From: Artemia franciscana
Lineage: Eukaryota; Arthropoda; Branchiopoda; Anostraca; Artemiidae
Direction of reading: 5' to 3'
Assembly: GCF_032884065.1 (NCBI RefSeq)
Contig: NC_088881.1
Coordinates: forward strand, 368,001-432,000
DNA: 64,000 nt
Position 1 is the first letter of the stretch, and each line of letters opens with the position of its first letter. Positions 35,760 to 47,344 of the stretch are shown piece after piece. Made by a program: the position numbers and the translations under genes. Under the pieces are notes generated by a model, which was given only the letters and a program-made list of their open reading frames with translations, made no database searches and had not been told where the DNA came from.

Positions 35760-37090
35760 TATATCTTCACGAAACTATTTTTTTAAGAGTGTTATATGAA
35801 CACAGTTATAATATGGTATATAGTCTATATAAAGTCTAAATGAAATGATAATACATAAATGAAATTACATAAGCCTATATAAAATCAACCTAGTCATACA
35901 GTAAAAAAAAAATTGTCAATTTTTAGTTTTTTTCCACGCTGTAATTGTATATATAAAGTCCATCCCTTTACAAAGTCTATATAAACTTGTCAATTTTGAA
36001 GTTTCTTTTTCTCACAATAATAATCTGTATGAAGCCTGTCTCCTTCGAAAGTCTATATAAACTTGACAATTTTCAGGTTTATTTTTCCGTACATAATAAA
36101 ATATATAAAAGTCTATATAAACTTCATCTTGTCATGCAGTTTATATTAACTTGTTAATTTTCTGTTTTTTTTTTCTAAACTATGATAGTCTATATGAAGT
36201 ACATCTCCTTAAAAAGCCTATAAAAGCTTGTCAATTTTTGGGTCTTTTTTTGACATATCAAGAAATTATATACAAGTCTATATAAATATTCTATGTGAAG
36301 TCCATTTCTTTAAAAAGTCGATATAAACTTGTCCATTTTTGAAGTTTTTTTCACAAAATAATAATCTACATGAAGTCCATCTCCTTACAAAGTCTAAATC
36401 AACTTGCCAAGTTTCAAGTCTTTTCCTGCATATCTTAAAAGTACATATAAGTCTATATAGAGTCTATACAGTCATACAGTTTACATGAGTTTGTCGGTTT
36501 TCATATTTTGCCCTCACTATAATAGATACGTCTACATGATTCCATCTCCTTACCAAGTCTGTATAAAATAGTCAATTTTCGGGTCTTTTTTTCCTATATA
36601 TCATAAAAATATATACAAGTCCATAACAAGTCTATATAAAATCTATCTAGTCATACAGTTTATATGAACTTGTCAATTTTCAATTTTCTTTCAACACTAT
36701 AATAGTCTATATGAAGTCCATCTTCCTACTATAAACTTGTCATTTTTCAAAATTTTTTTCTACACTATAACAGTCTATATGAAGAGCATATCCTGACAAA
36801 GTCTGTATAAACTTGTTATTTTTTGGTCTTTTTCCCCGCATATCATAAAAATATCTATAAGTCTGTATAAAGTGAATCTTGTCATATAGTCTATATAAAC
36901 TTGTCAATTTTCGGGTCTTTTTTTCAAATATTACAAGTTTCTCTGGTCATAGAGTCTGTATAAATTAAGTAATTTTCCTTTTTTTTTCACATATAATAAG
37001 AATCTATATGCCTATATAAAATCTATCCTATCATTAAGCCTATACAAAGTTTTGAATGGTCGGGTCTTTTTTTCCACATTTTACACATAA
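35760..37090. repeat. degenerate tandem repeat, ~80-90-bp unit
   Basis: AGTCTATATAAACTTGTCAA followed by TTTTCGGGTCTTTTTTTCC-like and AGTCCATCTCCTTACAAAG parts recur about 14-16 times between 35760 and 37090 with heavy divergence. It lies in the last intron of the transporter gene, just downstream of the exon at 37210. Confidence 0.8.
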
Positions 37091-37209
37091 CAAGGAGTCA
37101 ATCACCCTGATTCTGTATTCCGTTATAGGGAAGCCGTAACTTACTTAAAATTGATTTAAGATAACTGAAATAAAATTATACAACTTTGAAAGGATCCCAA
37201 AAACATTAC

Positions 37210-37425
37210 CTCTATTTCTGAAGTGTTTATGCAGCTTCCAACCCCATCTATAGAACATGTTTTCCTCGTAAAGTAATCAACAAGCCACAGCGCAAGAGTG
37301 GTAGGCCAGTTTCCTCCAAGATTGCAAATGGTATTGAGTAATGTCATATAGGTGCCACCGACGGACGGATCACTAATACGAGCAAAATATGCCATTACGG
37401 ATACAAACATGGAATAGACAGCAAC
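37210..37425 (-). CDS. SLC33A1: acetyl-CoA transporter SLC33A1, penultimate exon
   Basis: 216 nt, phase 0 at both ends, bounded by an acceptor (TTTATTATTACAG, ending at 37426) and a donor (GAG then GTAATG). The 72 residues contain the most conserved block of the family: ISDPSVGGTYMTLLNTICNL followed by GGNWPTTLALWLVD, which matches the VSDPLIGGTYMTLLNT/NLGGNWP region of human SLC33A1. A membrane helix (VAVYSMFVSVMAYFA) precedes it. The Cys-containing end (FTRKTCSIDGVGSC) lies in the expected lumenal loop that the next exon completes. Confidence 0.95.
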
Positions 37426-37691
37426 CTGTAATAATAAAAAACGCTTTACTTACTATTTGAAAAGGTGTTTCTGGAGTAAAAAGGTATTTTTTATCTGCTG
37501 ATGACGGCCACTGTATATGTGACCGAAATATCCGGAATATTTTTGTTGTTTCACGGTCAAATAAAGGGATTTGTCCCTACTTAACTGTTAGTTGTACGTC
37601 ATGGAAAGGCAGCGTGGTCTTCAAAATATCTGCGAAGTCAGGGGTGTAATCAAACTACCGGGTGGGGGTAATCAATCCACTTGATACTTAC

Positions 37692-37744
37692 CATTTGCTC
37701 CAAAGTTCTTTTTTCTTTATCGGTTCTTTTTCCGTTTTCTTCAT
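37692..37744 (-). other. possible cryptic or alternative exon
   Basis: 53 nt on the minus strand lie between a good acceptor (AAATTTTTTGTCCTAG) and a near-perfect donor (ATG then GTAAGTATC), 267 bp upstream of the exon at 37210-37425. Two frames are open and encode Lys/Glu-rich peptides (such as EENGKRTDKEKRTLEQM). Inclusion between the flanking transporter exons would shift the frame, because 53 is not a multiple of 3. No counterpart exists in the known protein family. Confidence 0.25.
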
Positions 37745-40147
37745 CTAGGACAAAAAATTCATAAGAGAAATAAATCTTTATTGTCTCGAACTAAGATAGG
37801 TATTACAATATTCCTTATATAACAATAAAAGTTGCCTCTCCAGCTATGATATGGAGCTGATACAACTGATATAGAGGGATGAGAAATCAGGCGTACCTAT
37901 TACGTAAAGATCACTTGGGTCCACTCCTGGGAACAAGCAGATGTAAGAGGCTGGGAAAACGACAAGGCTGGAATCCTTTCCTAAAAAATTGACAAAACAA
38001 CCATCGCAACAAATAAATCAGAGAAACAACACAAACTTAATAAAACAACCAAATTCTTAATTCACAAGCCCGTTTTATGTTTTGGCAAAACCATCTCATT
38101 TAAAAGGTCTTTTTTAATACTAAGTAATATGTGTAATCACATTGTCAGATAGAGCAAATAAATTCAAATTTTTGGCTATTTCGGAACTATTTTAGTTCTT
38201 ACAGCAAAACTTTATTTTTATCATTGTTGCCACATTGGATTGTGAAAATAAGAAGAGCCAATGGAAAATTTCCCCGGGAAAATTTCCCCTCACGGATAAT
38301 TCCCCCATGCACAAAATTGAGTAGTCACAGAGAAAATACAAAACAGGTCTAAAAATGTCTATCAGATGTCTTAAGGGGTAACAAAAGAACCCGGTATAAA
38401 AGAATTCTAGCACAGGGTCTAGATGGTTTCCAATAACTTTCGACTTAAAAAAAAGAGGACTACAACTCTTAGTTCTAACAAAATGAGCCTTCTCCAAAGT
38501 TTCTACGACCATGAAGGGGAGGTTGGGATTGCAAAAGGGGCAGTCCCCCTTTTATAAGGCTTAAATTCTGCTCATTTTGGGGTTTGATGTTACCCTTTAC
38601 TTTCATAATAAAAATGTCGACCAGAAATATTCCCGAGAAATCAAGAGGGATTATAAATCAGTTTCCGCCTCCACCACCCCCAAACCTTTCCTTGGAACTA
38701 ATCCTATATTTATCTGAATGATCAATGAAAATTAGGATGTTCTTGCATTAAAATGCACCCTTTGAGGCATCTCCTCCTCCCTAACAAAAAAAAAACAATC
38801 AGAAAACCCTACTGTAGAGGTTTCAAGCTCTTATCTACAACTATTTAGAGTTGTCTATTTTTTTGCCAAAGCAGGATCAAGGGTAAAAAACAACAACAAA
38901 CAAAACAACAGAGAATTTACCTAAGACGGTGAAATTTTTCTAACCTCAAAAATGTTTCAGCTCTATATCCAAGAGCCTTCCTCAGCAAAGGTACACAAAT
39001 GAAAGAAAACTTACAATAAAATGGGATCTTTAGCACTAAAATTGGAAAATTAAAACAGTTCCAAGTTTGTTGTTTTTTATGATGGAAAATCATATGGTCT
39101 TCACCCTTATTTAAAGATCATGAATGTGTGCTGTTTTTCTTTCTCTTTTTAGAGATGATCGTATCAGACCAAGGGTCCTAAAAGATCGGGAGAGACATCA
39201 CTCGGACAAAAATCAAAAGTTGAAGTACCTTTTTAAGTGACTATACAGAATTAAGTTTGATTCGCCCCGTTGACATGCCCCCTTTCCCCCCCAACCACAT
39301 TAAAATGAACTTTTGAGATAGCAATTTGGTTCATCATAATCTAAAGATCCAATAGGTATGTCTCCGGGGGATGACGTATTATTAAGGCCACGGCGGTAGG
39401 TCTTTGTGCAGGAGGGAGGGGGTAAAATGTCTAAGGGAGTACATTTCAATAATCTAATTTTCCAAGTCTTCTTTTGCCATCAGATAAAAACTGAATGGGT
39501 TTTCGGGACTTGTTGTCTAGTCCTTTTTGGTTCCCACGTATGTTTTTGGTCTGTACATTTATTACTGGAGCTGCGGGGTACTAATACTGTCCTAATGTCC
39601 TATTAGTGACCAGTTTAATTCAGGTTATGTTTCTCAATGATAAATCCTGCGTGTTAAGAATGGATAAATTGAATAGTTTACAATCGGGACTGCCTCTTCT
39701 TTTTTCTACTTCCCTCTTAACATGATTTGAAAGTTTCGACTTAATACGCTTAGCCACTCCTAAGATATGCTATTGTATCCTTATGACAGAACTCCAGCAT
39801 ATAGTGTTTTTAATTTGACACCCCCACAACTCCTTATAAAGGTTTTACCTTTATACTCTTAGCCTTTTTGGAAACTCTTGATCAAACTTGCCCGCTTTTC
39901 CCAAAAATGAACCTTATATGTAAACAATGTACAACATAACGTATATTACTTGCCCTGGGTGCCTTGGGGGTTTCGTCATCCCTGGAAGAATAGTTATTTG
40001 ACTTTTCAACTTCTTTGAACAGTATGGCTATATCAAAATTTTGACCGAATGTGTTTGGGGAAAAGGACGTAGTGGTGGTTGCCCTCTAATCACTTTTGAA
40101 TCTTAAAAAGAGCACTGGAACTTTCAATTTCCAATTGAATGACTTGA
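37745..40147. other. intronic, no gene; repeat fragments
   Basis: Diverged pieces of the 6749-8489 element family occur at about 38520-38600 (GTTACCCTTTACTTTCA), 39080-39380 (minus orientation, TTTTGAGATAGCAATTTGGTT) and 40000-40140 (plus orientation). A GGAAAATTTCCCC-rich stretch at 38265-38310 resembles stretches at 42730-42810 and 63740-64000. No exon-like frame beyond 37692-37744 was found. Confidence 0.45.
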
Positions 40148-41520
40148 CTTACTTGAATTAATTCTCCTACTGACTTGGCGCCAACTTCGAGAGAGCAGAC
40201 ACTATCCTTCTCCAGTAAACCCGGTCTTGAGCCGCCGCGGGTGCATCTTCAGGTCTTATGCTTGCCTTACTTGGAAAATGATATAGACTATCGGACCATC
40301 CTGCTCTTGAGCGACCGCGTGGTCATTTCCATCCAGGGACCATGGGGTTAAAATAACATACAATACGACAAGGGCATTCAAAGGAGGTGGCTGTACCATG
40401 TCAGTGTACGTTGTGCAACTTGCATGGAGAACGGAACCTGCATCGTACGGGACAGGAGGCTGGTGTAGCTGATAAAGTCGTACCAACGAAGTCCCTTTAT
40501 CTTATGGAGTCTTTTGCTTTGGATTATGTCCAGCATCCTCAAAGTCTTGATGGTTGCTATCCAAGTTTCTATGCCATATAGTAGGACTGAGCCGACAAAT
40601 GCATTAAATATCCGCATCTTTGTAGGACGGCTGACAAGAGGGTTGGACCAAACTTTATTAAGTCTCCTTAGGGTAGAAGTTCCCTTGACGATTCTTGCGT
40701 TGACTTCACTCTCGACTAATCCATCACTTGACAGAATGGAGTCGAGGTACGTCAAACCTTTCGCGACTGCTACTTGATTTTGGTATGCTTCGACTGTAAA
40801 AGGGGGTTGTTGAGACAGTTGTGGATCGATAAACATAACTTTAGTTATGCTCCAGCTAATTTTTAGCCCAACCTTGCTAGCTTTGTCCCTCATAACTGTC
40901 AGAGTTGCTTGAAGTTCTTAGAGGATGTTTTACGTGAGCACCAAATTCTCAGCGAAGCCCACATCCCTTGAAAGTCTGTCACCGAACTTCAAGCCAAAGT
41001 TCAGTCAGGTAATGGTCTTCATCATCACGTAGTCAATGATGAAGTTAAATAGTTCAGGAGCCACGGCAAATCCCTGACGGACTCCAGTACAAATCCAGTA
41101 AGGCTGGCTAAGTTTCTCATTAACTTGTATGCAGCTTGAGGTTACTCTCAGAGAGAGAGAGCAGTACTACCGGGACAAGCCTGTTGTTCTTAGTATGAGC
41201 AATAGCAACTTCCAATCTACAGAGTCAAAAGCGGGTTTTAAGTTGACAAAGCCATTGTACGCTTTCTTCCGAAATTCACACGTCCTTTCTATCACTTTCT
41301 GCAAGGTGAGTATATGTTCGCAAGTGGAACGACCGGGCGTGAAACCTGCTTGCGCAATTCTTCAGTTTTTTCGAAATATACTAGAGCTCCTATTGCGGAG
41401 CGGAGATTTGTTGCATATAATTCAGCAGGAACAGAGAGTAACGTTATACCTCTGTAGTTAGAGCATTGGTTCCTAGATCCTTCCCGTTTCCAAAGTGGCA
41501 GGATTATTCAGGCCCTTTGG
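40148..41520 (-). pseudogene. LINE fragment (family B): reverse transcriptase to C-terminus, decayed
   Basis: Reading down from about 41480 the minus strand gives RT motifs with stops between them: AGFTPGRSTCEHILTLQKV, LKPAFDSVDW (motif A), GVRQGFAVAPELFNFIIDY (box B) and VGFAENLVL, where the catalytic FADD has become FAEN. The open stretch 40378-40893 covers the next part (MFIDPQL, LTYLDSILSSDGLVESEVN, FVGSVLLYGIETW), and the frame ends near 40160 with WRRIVSALSKLAPSQ. It is a non-LTR element in an intron, in the same orientation as the host gene. The catalytic change and stops make it inactive. Confidence 0.85.
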
Positions 41521-41532
41521 AATGATCTCTAT

Positions 41533-41860
41533 GTTAGGGTTGCCAACTCCCGACGTCTGAAAAGAGTGCAAATCAAGACCAAAAAAGAGTGATTTTTGCT
41601 CAAAAAGAGTGCAAGTAATGAAATGTGTGCACGTATCCCCTATGAGGTGCAAAAAGAGTCCATTTCACACGAAAAGAGTGCAAGTTGGAAACCATGTTTC
41701 TAGGGTTAGTTGCACTTCTTACGAAGTTGCCAACTAGTAACGCTTCAAGTGAAGCAAAACCGACACCTATAATGACTGATTTTCACAGTTCCATATCTAG
41801 TATGAGGTGAAAAAGAGTGCATTTCACACGAAAAGTGTGCAAGCTGGCAACCATGCTCCG
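41533..41860. mobile_element. GTTGCCAAC-ended element with AAAAGAGTGCAA repeats
   Basis: Begins AGGGTTGCCAACTCCCG and has GCAAGCTGGCAACCATG at the far end, loosely inverted. Inside, AAAAAGAGTGCAA/ATTTCACACGAAAAG occurs repeatedly, with a ~165-bp partial duplication (41640-41700 and 41800-41860). Probably a small non-autonomous element. Confidence 0.45.
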
Positions 41861-42105
41861 TGCGCCACACTGCGCAGAACACTGTTTGAAGCCATATCAA
41901 GAAGGAAGAACCCACACATTTCAGAAGCTCAGCAGCTATTCCACAGCAACTAGGCATGCGGTTATTGTTTAATCTATTTATTTCGTCGAGGGAAAGGGCT
42001 CTTCATAACTACTACCAGGTGGGATAGAAGGCGCAGGCGAATTGAATGAGCCCCTCCAAAATTTATGTGACCACACTTTTCAAAACGATTTTATGTGTTA
42101 ACAAT

Positions 42106-42347
42106 GGGCAACTTGCATAACTTACAGTGCTTTCCTTGGGGACTGGATGGGGGATTTTCAATACCGCAGGCATGCTTATTTGTCCTTTGGACTATTTGGA
42201 ACAATTGGTTATCTCAAAATTTGTATGGGCAATTTGCATAATTTACATCCCTTTCCTTGGGGACTGGATGGGGGATTGTCAATACCGCAGGCATGCTTAT
42301 TTGTCCTTTGGACTATTTTGAGCGACAAGCTTGGGCGACAAGCTTGC
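42106..42347. repeat. direct tandem duplication, 121-bp unit
   Basis: Starts of GGGCAA(C/T)TTGCATAA at 42106 and 42227. The two copies share CCTTGGGGACTGGATGGGGG and CAATACCGCAGGCATGCTTA with only a few differences, so the duplication is recent. Confidence 0.9.
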
Positions 42348-43176
42348 TACTTGTTCCTGTAAAAACACCGAGCAACTGAAACGTCGATTCGACGCCCTAT
42401 GCGCCAGCAATGGCTCTGGAGGATCTTTATCCTTATCCTATCCTATTTTGAACAAATGGCTATCTCAAAATTTGTATCAATGCATATTTTTATCAATGCA
42501 TTAGGGGGAAAAGGGCGTTGGAGGGAGTCCTGGTTGCCCCCCAAACACGTTTGAAGCCTTAAAAAAGGCACTAGAACTTTTCATTAGCAACCCCTTGTAA
42601 GTAAGTATGACCACCCCTTCCAAATGAAGCTCCTCTGGAAAAAATAACATTACATTGAAGTCCTCTGTCTCTGAATTACACAAGTAAGTAGGACTTTCTG
42701 TTTCCTTTCTAACGAACATCCAAAATTGCCCAGGAGATTATGAGGGGAATTTTACACGGCGAGGAATTCTCCTGAGGGGCGGGGGGATTTTCCGTGATAG
42801 GGAGTTATCCGGGGGGAGGCCGAGCACCAAAAACAAGTAAGCCAAACTAGTAAAATTTGACGACACCTTCAAAGTACAGTTACATCTTCTTAAGCTGTTT
42901 GATCCAATTTTAGCCTTTTTTCAAGAATTTTTTACTCATGTTTCTTTTTTTTTTAATTTGGCACCAATTACCACCAAAAATTGCATAATTGCATGTGTAG
43001 GTCTTTCTCGTTATAAATTAAATTATCAATTTTTCTAATTTTTCAAGATATATATTGCTATTTAAATTTCCACTTAACCAATTCAAACTTGATCCTCAGT
43101 CCTTGGTATTTCAAGGAAAAAGGAAATTTTCCTTCTTGAACCAATTTGCAACGGATTTGAGGTATTAAAGCCTTAG
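42348..43176. other. intronic, no gene
   Basis: Part of the dispersed family with GGCTATCTCAAAATTTGTAT (42450-42600), then AT-rich sequence. No coding support. Confidence 0.45.
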
Positions 43177-43190
43177 GAAAGCAGAAAATA

Positions 43191-43538
43191 CTACTACTAC
43201 TACTACTAATAACTCACTGCAGCACCAAGCCGCCTGAGGCCAACACAGCCACGCACGCTCCTCCTCCAACCTAATCTATTTAAAGCCTCCCTCTTTACAC
43301 CCTCCCAGGAAGTTCCCATTTCCTTTAAATCTTTATTTATGACATCCTCCCAACCCAGACAAGGACGACCTGCTTTCCGTATAGCCCTAGACGGTTGGCC
43401 AAAAAGGACAGTCTTCGGTAATCTGTCATCCTTCATCCGTAGAACGTGACCTAGCCATCTCAACCTTTCTTTCATTATAGCCCCAGAAAGCGGGATTGAA
43501 CCACAATCCCGTGATAGGGATTGTGGTCTGCATCCCCA
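43191..43538 (-). mobile_element. 5'-truncated LINE (family A) with target-site duplication
   Basis: A 348-bp insertion flanked by GAAAGCAGAAAATA at 43177-43190 and again at 43539-43552, a perfect 14-bp target-site duplication. The minus strand has an uninterrupted ORF2 C-terminus (MKERLRWLGHVLRMKDDRLP, then VINKDLKEMGTSWEGVKREA, ending GLRRLGAAVSY) and a (TAG)n tail. At its 5' end a 10-bp inverted repeat (CCACAATCCC, 6-base loop) lies at 43501-43526. The intact frame and perfect duplication mark it as the youngest family A copy here. Confidence 0.9.
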
Positions 43539-43552
43539 GAAAGCAGAAAATA

Positions 43553-44570
43553 ACATAGGAAAACTCCACAGGAGACAAAAAAATTAACAAGCTATAATTC
43601 AGTTACGTTAATAACGTTAACGGGAGTACAGCGCTGCTTCAAAAGAGTGTAACATCGAATTAGTTGCATTGAGATCGTAAACATTGCATCCAGTTACAAA
43701 CTAGTTGCATCCAAAACATTAACGTTACATCAAGATCATTAATGTTGCACCCAGTTGCATTCAAATGATTACCGTTGTAGCAAGTTTCATCCAGTTACGA
43801 ATTAGCTGCGCCAAGATCATTCGCGTTGCATCCAGTTGTGAAATAGTTGCATGGAGTTCATTGACGTCGCAGCCAATTTAATCCAGTTGCGAATTAGTTG
43901 CATCCAGATCATTAACGTTGCAGATTGATTCATCCAGTTGCGATTTAGCTGCATCAAGATCATTCACGTTGTATCCAGTTGCGACATAGTTGCATGGAGT
44001 TCATTGACGTCGCAGCCAATTTAATCCAGTTGCGAATTAGTTGCATCCAGGTCATTAACGTTGCAGATTGATTCATCCAGTTACGATTTAGCTGCATCAA
44101 GATCATTCACGCTGCATCCAGTTGCGACAGAGTTGCACGGAGTTCATTGACGTCGCAGCCAATTTAATCCAGTTGAAAATTAGTTGCATCCAGATCATTA
44201 ACGTTGCAGATTGATTCATCCAGTTGCGATTTAGCTGCATCAAGATCATTCACGCTGCATCCGGTTGCGAAATAGTTGCATGGAGTTCATTGACGTCACA
44301 GCCAATTTAATCCAGTCGCGAATTAGTTGCATCCAGATCATTAACGTTGCAGATTGATTCACCCAGTTACGATTTAGCTGCATCAAGATCATTCACGTTG
44401 CATTCAGTTGCGAAATAGTTGCATGGAGTTCATTGACGTCGCAGCCAGTTTCATCCAGTTGCGAATTAGATCATTAACTTTGCATCCAGTTGCAAATTAG
44501 TTGCATTTAGGTCTTTAACGCTGCATCCATGTGCGAATTAGTTGCATCCACTTCATTCACGATCAAATGC
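43553..44570. repeat. satellite array, ~47-bp unit in a 143-bp higher-order repeat
   Basis: GTTGCATGGAGTTCATTGAC recurs at 43846, 43989, 44132, 44275 and 44418, exactly 143 bp apart. Each 143-bp block has three related subunits of the form CATCCAGTTGCGAATTAGTT plus ATCATTAACGTTGCA. The flanks hold looser single subunits. Intronic. Confidence 0.93.
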
Positions 44571-44901
44571 GTTGAAATAAAAGGTGGCATTTCGAACGAT
44601 GAATGAATAAACGGTTTATTTCAAATGACTACTCACAGGATCAAATGAAAGAATTGTTGTTCTCCGAATTTTAGATTAAGTTGCCCTAAAATAAATTTAA
44701 GATTAAAAAAAGACGGTCAATAGCTAAATAAAAATACTGCCATACTGAACGCTGTCAAGTCTAATATTCACGCAAAATCATTTAACTACAAATTTTAATC
44801 TATTTCACTATATTCATATTAGATAATTTATAAAAAGGTAATCCTATATTCATGGGAGCAGAAAGTTTATAGAACATATGAAATCTAAAATATATAAAAT
44901 A
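44571..44901. other. intronic spacer, no gene
   Basis: AT-rich sequence between the satellite and the Helitron; nothing recognised. Confidence 0.5.
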
Positions 44902-47119
44902 CTAGCTGTTGGGGTGGCGCTTCGCGCCACCCCAACACCTAGTTGGTGGGGGCGCTTCGCGCCCCCCCAAGCCCCCCCCGCGCGCGTAAGTCGTTACGCG
45001 CCATAATAGTTACGCGCGGTATATACATTCGTTTTTTAGTTTTGTTTTTCTCCTTTATTTTTTTCCTTTTTTTTCTTTTTTAGCTTATTTAGATTTTTAG
45101 ATTTTTTAGTTTTTTTATTAGTTTTTAGTTTTTTTTTCTTTTTAGTTTTTTTGTCCCGGTCGTCATTTATATCCCCCTGTTTCCCCGTTGTAGTTGTGTC
45201 CCTGTGTCCCGGTCGTCATTTATATTCCCTGTGTCCCGGTCGTCATTTGTATCCCGGTGTACCGGTCTGTATATACATTCGTTTTTTAGTTATGTTTTTC
45301 TCCTTTATTTTTTTCTTTTTTTTTTCTTTTTTAGTTTATTTAGATTTTTAGATTTTTTAGTTTTTATATTAGTTTTTAGTTTTTTTTTCTTTTTAGTTTT
45401 TTTGTAGTTTTTACCTTCTTTTTAGTTTTGTTAGTCTTTTTTTTTACTTATGTCCTGGTCGTCATTTATACTCCCTGTGTCCCGGTGCTTTGTTGATTGC
45501 TAATCGAACATTCCTTTTGTCCTGGTCGCTTTCTCTTTGAGTGTCGTCATTTATTTTTTTCTTTTTTAGTTCTTTTAGTTTTTACCTTTTTTAGTTTTTT
45601 TTAGTTTTTTAGATGAAATTTTTTTTTAGTTTTTTATTGGTTTTTACCTTTATTTTAGCTTATTTTTCAGTTTTTTCCTTTTTTTTAGTTTTTTTTATTT
45701 TTTATTTTTTTTAGTTTTTACCTTTTTTTAGTTTTTTTAGTTTTTTTAGTTTTTTAGCTTTTTTACTTTTTTTATTAGTTTTTAGTTTTTTTGTAGTTTT
45801 TGCCTTTTTTTAGTTTTTTCATTTTTTTTTTAGTTTTTTATTGGTTTTTACCTTTATTTTAGCTTATTTTTCAGTTTTTTCCTTTTTTTTAGTTTTTTTT
45901 AGTTTTTTTAGTTTTTTTACCTTTTTTTAGTTTTTTTAGTTTTTTTAGTTTTTTTAGTTTTTTAGCTTTTTTATTTTTTTTATTAGTTTTTAGTTTTTTT
46001 TGTAGTTTTTGCCTTTTTTTTTAGTTTTTTTAGTTTTTTAGCTTTTTTATTAGTTTTTAGTTTTTTTTGTAGTTTTTGCCTTTTTTTAGTTTTTTTAGTT
46101 TTTTAGCTTTTTTATTAGTTTTTAGTTTTTTTTGTAGTTTTTGCCTTTTTTTAGTTTTTTCAGTTTTGACGTCACCTGATCCAGTTTTTTCAGGTGACGT
46201 CACCTGATCCACGATCCACAGATCCACAGACAACTTATTTTTATATATATAGATAGTTTTTTTTTTTACTTATGTCCTGGTCGTCATTTATACTCCCTGT
46301 GTCCCGGTGCTTTGTTGATTGCTAATCGAACATTCCTTTTGTCCTGGTCGCTTTCTCTTTGAGTGTCGTCATTTATTTTTTTCTTTTTTAGTTCTTTTAG
46401 TTTTTACCTTTTTTAGTTTTTTTTAGTTTTTTAGATGAAAATTATTTTTAGTTTTTTCCTTTTTTTCTTTTTAGTTTTTTATTGGTTTTTACCTTTATTT
46501 TAGCTTATTTTTCAGTTTTTTCCTTTTTTTTATTTTTTTTTATTCTTTATCTTTTTAGTTTTTTACCTTTTTTTTAGTTTTTTTAGTTTTTTAGTTTTTT
46601 AGCTTTTTTACTTTTTTTATTAGTTTTTAGTTTTTTTTGTAGTTTTTGCCTTTTTTTAGTTTTTTCAGTTTTTTTTCAGTTTTTTTTTAGTTTTTTATTG
46701 GTTTTTACCTTTATTTTAGCTTATTTTTCAGTTTTTTCCTTTTTTTTAGTTTTTTTTAGTTTTTAGTTTTTTTTTAGTTTTTTACCTTTTTTTAGTTTTT
46801 TTAGTTTTTTTAGTTTTTAAGCTTTTTTATTTTTTTTATTAGTTTTTAGTTTTTTTTTTGTAGTTTTTGCCTTTTTTTAGTTTTTTTAGTTTTTTAGCTT
46901 TTTTATTAGTTTTTAGTTTTTTTTGTAGTTTTTGCCTTTTTTTAGTTTTTTTAGTTTTTTAGCTTTTTTATTTTTTTTATTAGTTTTTAGTTTTTTTTGT
47001 AGTTTTTGCCTTTTTTTAGTTTTTTCAGTTTTGACGTCACCTGATCCAGTTTTTTCAGGTGACGTCACCTGATCCATCCATCCACAGACAGACAGACAAC
47101 TTATTTTTATATATATAGA
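44902..47119 (-). mobile_element. non-autonomous Helitron
   Basis: On the minus strand the element starts TCTATATATATAAAAATAAG at 47119 and ends CTAG at 44902, lying between a host A and a host T as Helitrons do. Just inside the 3' end is a strong hairpin (13-bp arms GTTGGGGTGGCGC at 44908-44920 and complement at 44924-44936), followed by a second GC-rich hairpin near 44948-44966. There is no terminal inverted repeat and no target duplication. The interior is almost entirely (CTAAAAAA)n-type simple sequence with TGTCCCGGTCGTCATTTAT-like blocks. No Rep/helicase frame is present. A second 5' end occurs internally at 46253. Confidence 0.8.
45440..47119 (-). repeat. ~865-bp tandem duplication inside the Helitron
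   Basis: The block with TCCTGGTCGTCATTTATACT and GATTGCTAATCGAACATTCC occurs at 45450-45560 and 46275-46385. The terminal block with AGGTGACGTCACCTGATCC and TTATTTTTATATATATAGAT occurs at 46165-46254 and 47033-47120. Thus about 865 bp carrying the Helitron 5' end is repeated. Confidence 0.88.
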
Positions 47120-47344
47120 TAAAACAAAAAATTTTTTATTATATAAAACTTTAGTATATAAAACTACATAAAACATTTGTAAACATTTTCTGATGTTTTT
47201 ATATTTGTTATGTTATAAACTAAATGTTTGTATGTTTGTTATATAAAATATATTGTGTTTAAATGTTTAAAAACTAAATATTTTTAACATGTAAATTGTA
47301 TAAAAACATTTAAAAATAAAACATAAAACTAAAATTTATTATAG

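Noticed and set aside
40378-40893. 171-codon minus-strand frame as a host gene
   Set aside because: It is the post-RT part of a non-LTR retrotransposon; RT motifs precede it and the C-terminal tail follows it in other frames.
43206-43556. 116-codon minus-strand frame as a host gene
   Set aside because: It lies in a truncated LINE insertion with a target-site duplication; only its start extends into flanking sequence.
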